This document shows positions 60,150 through 64,000 of a DNA stretch of 64,000 nt, piece after piece. Made by a program: the position numbers and the translations under genes. This DNA comes from [Clostridium] symbiosum (GTDB lineage: Bacteria > Bacillota > Clostridia > Lachnospirales > Lachnospiraceae). Numbering within the stretch: the stretch's first letter is position 1; every line of letters starts with the position of its first letter. The notes beneath the pieces were generated by a model that ran no database searches, had not been told where the DNA came from, and worked only from the letters and a program-made list of their open reading frames with translations. Location: assembly GCA_036419695.1 (NCBI GenBank), contig CP143946.1, positions 1,138,001 through 1,202,000 on the forward strand, given 5' to 3'.

Positions 60150-60252
60150 ATACCCTCCTTTCGCTCCTGCACTTATAAAAGGCCGGATAAATTATGTGCC
60201 ATAATGTACTCTTCATCATTTTCTTCCATCCTGCGTATCGTATAGTCTGTCA

Positions 60253-61158
60253 TTAAATCTCCACTTCCGTTGAAAACGCCACAACCGCACGTCCAAAGAT
60301 CTGAACCTGAACCGGCTTTCCATCCGAGATGGAAACCTTGACTTCCATGCCTCCGGTTCTTCCGATTGCCTCACCCTGCACAATGTGAAAGGAAAACTCA
60401 TCTTTTTCCGTATCGGCAAATCCGAGATGCACCAGATAGGCCCCGAGCGGTCCGTTGGCATTGCCGGTTACCGGATCTTCCGGGATGCCGCCTGCCGGGG
60501 AGAACATTCGGCCATGCACCATCGGGTTTTCATTGGGGTTGAGCGTAAAAACGTAATACCCATTACATCCTGTTGCCTTGCTTAAACGTGCCAGTGCGGG
60601 TAAATCGGGCTGCAAACCGTGGAGACGTTCCAGATCACGGATCCGTATCATCAGTTTCGAATGTCCGGTTGAAGCCACTGCCATGGGGACTTCCTCGGTA
60701 AGCTGGTCCATAGTAAGCCCCAGCGCCGCCATAACCTGTTCCTGATATTCGACGGACAGCGGTTCTTCTATCTTAATTTCTCCCTGGGTCATGGCAATCC
60801 GGTAATCGTCGTTCTCACGGTAAATATCGACGGGAAGAGTTCCGGCTCCCGTTTTCTGGAATACCCGGTTATGGCCCTGCATGTTCTTTTCCAGTGCATT
60901 GGCATAATGTGCTGCAATGGTAGCGTGGCCGCAGATTGGCACTTCGGTTGTCGGTGTGAAAAAGCGGACATGCATGTCACAGTCTTCACAGTTTTCCGTG
61001 AAAATGAATGCGGTCTCCGAGTTGTTCAGTTCCCGGGCGATCTGCTGCATTTCCGAAGGGGTCAGACCGTCGGCATTTGTGATGACTCCCGCTGGATTTC
61101 CGGTGAATCGTTTTGTTGTAAAAGAATCAATTTGATATAAACGGTAGATTTTTCCCAT
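60253..61158 (-). CDS. PhzF-family isomerase/epimerase-fold protein
   Basis: A 301-residue protein with the PhzF start 'YQIDSFTTKRFTGNPAGVI' and the catalytic-Glu block 'ELNNSETAFIFTE' (Glu in NNSET). It also has 'RFFTPTTEVPICGHATIAAHYA' and C-terminal 'GIPEDPVTGNANGPLGAYL'. PhzF proteins have the diaminopimelate-epimerase fold and shift double bonds in small acids; most members have no known substrate. Single gene with GGAGG upstream. Confidence 0.9.
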   Translation of the reverse strand: MGKIYRLYQIDSFTTKRFTGNPAGVITNADGLTPSEMQQIARELNNSETAFIFTENCEDCDMHVRFFTPTTEVPICGHATIAAHYANALEKNMQGHNRVFQKTGAGTLPVDIYRENDDYRIAMTQGEIKIEEPLSVEYQEQVMAALGLTMDQLTEEVPMAVASTGHSKLMIRIRDLERLHGLQPDLPALARLSKATGCNGYYVFTLNPNENPMVHGRMFSPAGGIPEDPVTGNANGPLGAYLVHLGFADTEKDEFSFHIVQGEAIGRTGGMEVKVSISDGKPVQVQIFGRAVVAFSTEVEI

Positions 61159-61314
61159 GTAGGCCTCCTCCTGATATGGTCTGCGGTTTCGGCAGTGAGG
61201 TTGTGATTATTCATTACTCTATTATAAAGCCGGAAAGGAGGCACTGCAAGAACGTTCTTTGCCGTATTCCCGGAGATAATGCAGCCGCTCCGGTTCCCCC
61301 GCGGCAGCAGAAGC

Positions 61315-62661
61315 TCAGTACCGGTACCGTTTTTTGTACCGGAAATACATAAATGCGGACAGGAACAGCGCCATGAGTTCCGCGGCCGGGTTTGCCAGCC
61401 AGGCGCCGTTGATTCCCAGTACGGCCGGTAAGATGAGCATGGCGGCCACCATAAAGACAAAGGAGCGGGTGAACGCCAGGAGGGCGGAGATAAAACCGTT
61501 CGACAGCGCGGTAAACATGCTGCTGGTAAAGATATTGAAGCCGATGAACAGCAGCGCCAGGGAACAGATCCGGTTGCCGGTGACGGCGAGTCCGAAGACG
61601 GGATTATCCGGCCGGACGAATACAGATACAAGGGGTCTTGTGGCCGCGATGGACAGCGCCATGGCTAAGACCGAGACAGCGCCGATGATTTTTAAACTCG
61701 TCGTGATCAGGGACTTGAGTTTCAGACTGTTTTTTTCACCGTAATAAAAGCTGATCATCGGGGCAACCCCATAGGCGTAGCCCGTATAAATGGAGCCGGC
61801 GAACATCAGCACGTACATGATAATCGTAATCGCGGCAACACCGTCCTCACCGGCATATTTCAACATGATCCAGTTAAACATCAGGGTTACGATTCCCGTG
61901 ACAAGGGAGGTAGCCATTTCGGAGGAACCGTTGGACGCCGCATGTAAGAGAACTTCGGGCCGGATAACCGGTTTTTTAAAGTACAGCATATTCTTTTTAT
62001 CCGAAAAGAGAAACAGTCCGGCAACGGCTGTCACCGAATAGCCCAGGCCGGTTGCGATTGCCGCGCCTCCGATTCCCATATCCAGGATAGCGATAAACAC
62101 ATAATCCAACACAATATTCAGGATACCGCCCGCCGCGGTACACACCAGGGGAACCCGGGATTTCCCGCTTGCGATCATGTAAATCGTAAAGTTATTCATC
62201 AGAAGAATCGGCACCGTAAACAAAAGATATTGCCCCAGGTATTCGGAGCAGTAACCGGAAACCACCGGCGACAGCGCCATACTGCTGAAGATGGGCTGCA
62301 TCACAACGCGGCCTGCGAGGTACATGATCAGGCCGACCGCCACATTGACCAGGATTAAAAATGTAAAATCCTGCCTGGATTCTTCCTGCAGCCCGGCTCC
62401 CATTTTTTTCATTATAACGGCGCTCCCGCCGGTTGCCAGCATCGTGGACACGGCAGTCACCAGAGTGATGGCGGGCGCTGTCAGGTTGATGGCGGACAGG
62501 GCTCCCGTCCCGATGAGATTCGAGACGAACAGTCCGTCCACCATGGTGTAAAATGACATAAATACCGTCATGACAATGGTCGGCACGGAGAATTTTATAA
62601 TATTTTTAAGCGTCACAGGTTTCTGGTAGACATTCTCAGCGGGTAAGTTCTTGTTATTCAC
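61315..62661 (-). CDS. MATE-family efflux transporter
   Basis: A 448-residue 12-helix protein. Landmarks: 'KFSVPTIVMTVFMSFYTMVDGLFVSNLIGTGALSAINL' in half 1, and 'GIVTLMFNWIMLKYAGEDGVAAITIIMYVLMF' with 'GYAYGVAPMISFYYGEKN' in half 2. Efflux of drugs or dyes coupled to Na+ or H+ is expected. It is transcribed from a promoter with a 19-bp spacer that holds a perfect palindrome, divergent from a MerR gene, so it is almost surely induced by that regulator. It differs clearly from the MATE gene at 33451. Confidence 0.9.
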   Translation of the reverse strand: MNNKNLPAENVYQKPVTLKNIIKFSVPTIVMTVFMSFYTMVDGLFVSNLIGTGALSAINLTAPAITLVTAVSTMLATGGSAVIMKKMGAGLQEESRQDFTFLILVNVAVGLIMYLAGRVVMQPIFSSMALSPVVSGYCSEYLGQYLLFTVPILLMNNFTIYMIASGKSRVPLVCTAAGGILNIVLDYVFIAILDMGIGGAAIATGLGYSVTAVAGLFLFSDKKNMLYFKKPVIRPEVLLHAASNGSSEMATSLVTGIVTLMFNWIMLKYAGEDGVAAITIIMYVLMFAGSIYTGYAYGVAPMISFYYGEKNSLKLKSLITTSLKIIGAVSVLAMALSIAATRPLVSVFVRPDNPVFGLAVTGNRICSLALLFIGFNIFTSSMFTALSNGFISALLAFTRSFVFMVAAMLILPAVLGINGAWLANPAAELMALFLSAFMYFRYKKRYRY

Positions 62662-62706
62662 GATTATTTCCTCCGTATTTGATTGTTGCCGGTTGGCACA
62701 TATAGT

Positions 62707-62737
62707 ATAATAGACCGTACAGTTACTGTACGGTCAA
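62707..62737 (-). promoter_or_regulatory. MerR-type promoter/operator of the MATE gene
   Basis: Minus strand: TTGACC (62732-62737), 19-nt spacer, TATTAT (62707-62712). The palindrome GACCGTACAG-TTA-CTGTACGGTC spans 62713-62735 and overlaps the -35. A 19-bp spacer with an operator inside is the hallmark of MerR-activated promoters. Confidence 0.85.
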
Positions 62738-62816
62738 GTGAAAAAATGAATTTTCGGAAAAATGATGGAACGGGCCGACATTTGATGTCATAGCCAGGGA
62801 TAAAAGGAGAGGTAAA

Positions 62817-63635
62817 ATGTCTAAAAATCATAATACGCAGTTCACAATCGGCCAGTTTGCAGCCCTCCACGGAATCAATAAGAAGACACTCATGTGGTAC
62901 GATGAAATTGGACTGTTTAAGCCTGCCGCAATTAAGAAAAACGGATACCGGTACTATACGTATTACCAGAGTTCCGTGCTGGAGACAATCCTGATGCTGA
63001 GGGAACTGAACGTTTCCATCGGGGAGATACGCGAATTCATGGAACTGCGTTCGCCATCCCGGCTGAAAGAGCTTCTGGAAGAAAAGATTAAAGAGGTGGA
63101 CAAAACGGTCAATCATTTAAAACAGCTTCGAAAGACGTTGACGGCCCGAAAAGAGGAGATGTCCTTTCTGCTGTCCCTGGATCTTTCGGATATCACCGTT
63201 GTGGAAAAAGAAAAGCGTTATATAGCGGTTGTGGATATCCCTCAGGGAATGTCTTTTGATACAGAAATTGAGATGGTCATCGAGGAGGCGGGAAAATATC
63301 AGTTGTCGAGGCTGCATGACGCGGAATACGGCTCCATGATTTCCGTGGAAAATCTGTACGGCGGTAAGATGGACGAGTATTCCGGGATGTTTATGAGGAT
63401 ACCCAGCCCGCTGGAACGGAAAGGACTCCGGATACAGCCGGCGGGCCGGTATTTGACGGCATACTACAGGGGAAACTGGGACGGGCTGGCCGGGAAATAT
63501 AAAGAGCTGCTGGCATATGCGGAGGAAAAGGGACTCAAATTATGCGGCTATGCCTATGAGACGGGGATTAATGAGCTTGTGATTAATTCGATCGATGAAT
63601 ATGTGACACAGATTGAAATTTTGACGGACAATTAA
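62817..63635 (+). CDS. MerR-family regulator with effector-binding domain
   Basis: A 272-residue protein. The N-terminal MerR winged helix (about residues 8-75) has 'FTIGQFAALHGINKKTLMWYDEIGLFKPAAIKKNGYRYYTYYQ'. A coiled-coil dimerisation helix follows (about 85-120, ELLEEKIKEVDKTVNHLKQL), then a GyrI/BmrR-like ligand domain ('PQGMSFDTEIEMVIEEAGKY' to the end). BmrR-type members bind drugs and untwist 19-bp-spacer promoters, exactly the type found in the 155-bp gap before the divergent MATE gene. Confidence 0.9.
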   Translation: MSKNHNTQFTIGQFAALHGINKKTLMWYDEIGLFKPAAIKKNGYRYYTYYQSSVLETILMLRELNVSIGEIREFMELRSPSRLKELLEEKIKEVDKTVNHLKQLRKTLTARKEEMSFLLSLDLSDITVVEKEKRYIAVVDIPQGMSFDTEIEMVIEEAGKYQLSRLHDAEYGSMISVENLYGGKMDEYSGMFMRIPSPLERKGLRIQPAGRYLTAYYRGNWDGLAGKYKELLAYAEEKGLKLCGYAYETGINELVINSIDEYVTQIEILTDN

Positions 63636-63684
63636 TTTGAAATAATTTTTAATTTACAGAATGCAGTCTTTGCCAATACTTTAA

Positions 63685-63710
63685 AAGGAGCCCGCCTTGC
63701 CGGACTCCTT
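63685..63710. terminator. terminator between merR-type gene and tag
   Basis: AAGGAG 63685-63690 with CTCCTT 63705-63710, inner CCG/CGG. It serves the two convergent genes. Confidence 0.6.
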
Positions 63711-63750
63711 CCTGTGCCTGATGCAGTTCCTCTTCCGGAGAAGGGATTTA

Positions 63751-64000
63751 TCATATTTTCGTGCTGCTGTTACAGGGCTGCGTTTTAAAAAGCTCTTCAT
63801 AAACGAAACAATCCGTTATATGGTCATTGACCATCCCAATGGCCTGCATGAATGAATAAATTATGGTGGAACCTACGAACTTAAATCCCATCTTTTTCAA
63901 GTCCTTGCTGATTTTATCCGAGAGCGGAGTGTTGGCAGGCATTTCCTCCATGGTTTTCCAGTGATTGGTAATGGGCTTGTGATCCACATAGGCCCAGATA
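63751..64000 (-). CDS. tag: DNA-3-methyladenine glycosylase I, C-terminal part (start outside window)
   Basis: The frame is open to the right edge; ~83 residues are visible, reading IWAYVDHKPITNHWKTMEEM, then 'PLSDKISKDLKKMGFKFVGSTIIYSFMQAIGMVNDHITDCF'. This is the well-conserved end of Tag, which removes 3-methyladenine from DNA in base excision repair. 'LSDKISKDLKKMGFKFVGSTIIYSFMQAIGMVNDH' includes residues of the helix-hairpin-helix fold and a zinc-ligand His. A GTG inside (63987) is not the true start. Confidence 0.92.
   Translation of the reverse strand, partial: IWAYVDHKPITNHWKTMEEMPANTPLSDKISKDLKKMGFKFVGSTIIYSFMQAIGMVNDHITDCFVYEELFKTQPCNSSTKI

Noticed and set aside
1..64000. CRISPR arrays, tRNA or rRNA genes, complete insertion sequences, prophage structural genes
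   Set aside because: No regularly spaced repeats, no tRNA cloverleaf ends or rRNA stretches, and only an IS256 fragment were found on reading both strands.

Overview
The window looks like a chromosome segment of an anaerobic Firmicute of the Lachnospiraceae (Clostridium symbiosum / Enterocloster type). The grounds are AGGAGG ribosome sites, TTGACA-17-TATAAT promoters, a BmpA-type nucleoside transporter, a Gram-positive LexA box, UbiD/UbiX, CaiB/BaiF transferases and FGGY/isomerase pairs, at a moderate GC of about 45-50 % in most genes. The genus is an inference; no rRNA or tRNA gene lies in the window.

Layout. 1-2964: end of a transporter, a C69 dipeptidase and a LysR regulator. 3025-3229: a large self-complementary intergenic element. 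3605-8651: nucleoside ABC importer (BMP lipoprotein, ATPase, two permeases). 8994-11822: uvrA behind a LexA box. 12027-16851: M20 amidohydrolase and GltS-type symporter on the minus strand, divergent from a LysR gene and a 4Fe-4S protein. 17180-18721: guaA. 18722 to about 24350: an accessory island at the 3' end of guaA. It is strongly AT-rich in its left half. It holds a complete retron (PRTase-like protein, winged-helix protein, msr-msd RNA, reverse transcriptase, second accessory protein), a type I toxin-antitoxin pair with a 30-residue toxin, an IS256 scar, a DUF1062 gene and a CD3324-like gene. 24898-27608: membrane protein plus zinc-ribbon/LRR protein. 27933-32630: Old-Yellow-Enzyme-like reductase, and a LysR-controlled UbiD/UbiX/LpdD-like decarboxylase operon.

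32831-34845: TetR plus MATE pump. 35106-45699: a catabolic region with three CaiB/BaiF CoA-transferases (two of them tandem duplicates), MaoC hydratase, MatC-like permease, lactonase, PrpF-type isomerase, nitroreductase and IclR. 46009-50064: AraC regulator, xylulokinase and fucose/arabinose-isomerase-like enzyme. 50549-54370: MmgE/PrpD, HD-domain protein and LeuC/LeuD-like hydro-lyase. A 40-bp element conserved at 30 of 40 positions sits before both the CaiB operon and the MmgE/PrpD operon. The two blocks therefore probably form one regulon, for a branched or unsaturated di- or tricarboxylic acid. 54564-64000: mixed housekeeping genes: PEBP, phosphoesterase, DUF1848, XRE plus deformylase, a second GuaA with a decayed glutaminase domain, PhzF, a MATE/MerR pair with a classic 19-bp-spacer MerR promoter, and the end of tag.

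The strongest biological finds are: the retron, whose long a1/a2 arms overlap the upstream coding region and reach the RT start codon; the unlisted type I toxin-antitoxin module; the glutaminase-dead GuaA paralogue; the apparent two-operon acid-degradation regulon; and a dispersed palindromic repeat that recurs between genes. All assignments are from reading the sequence; no database search was run.
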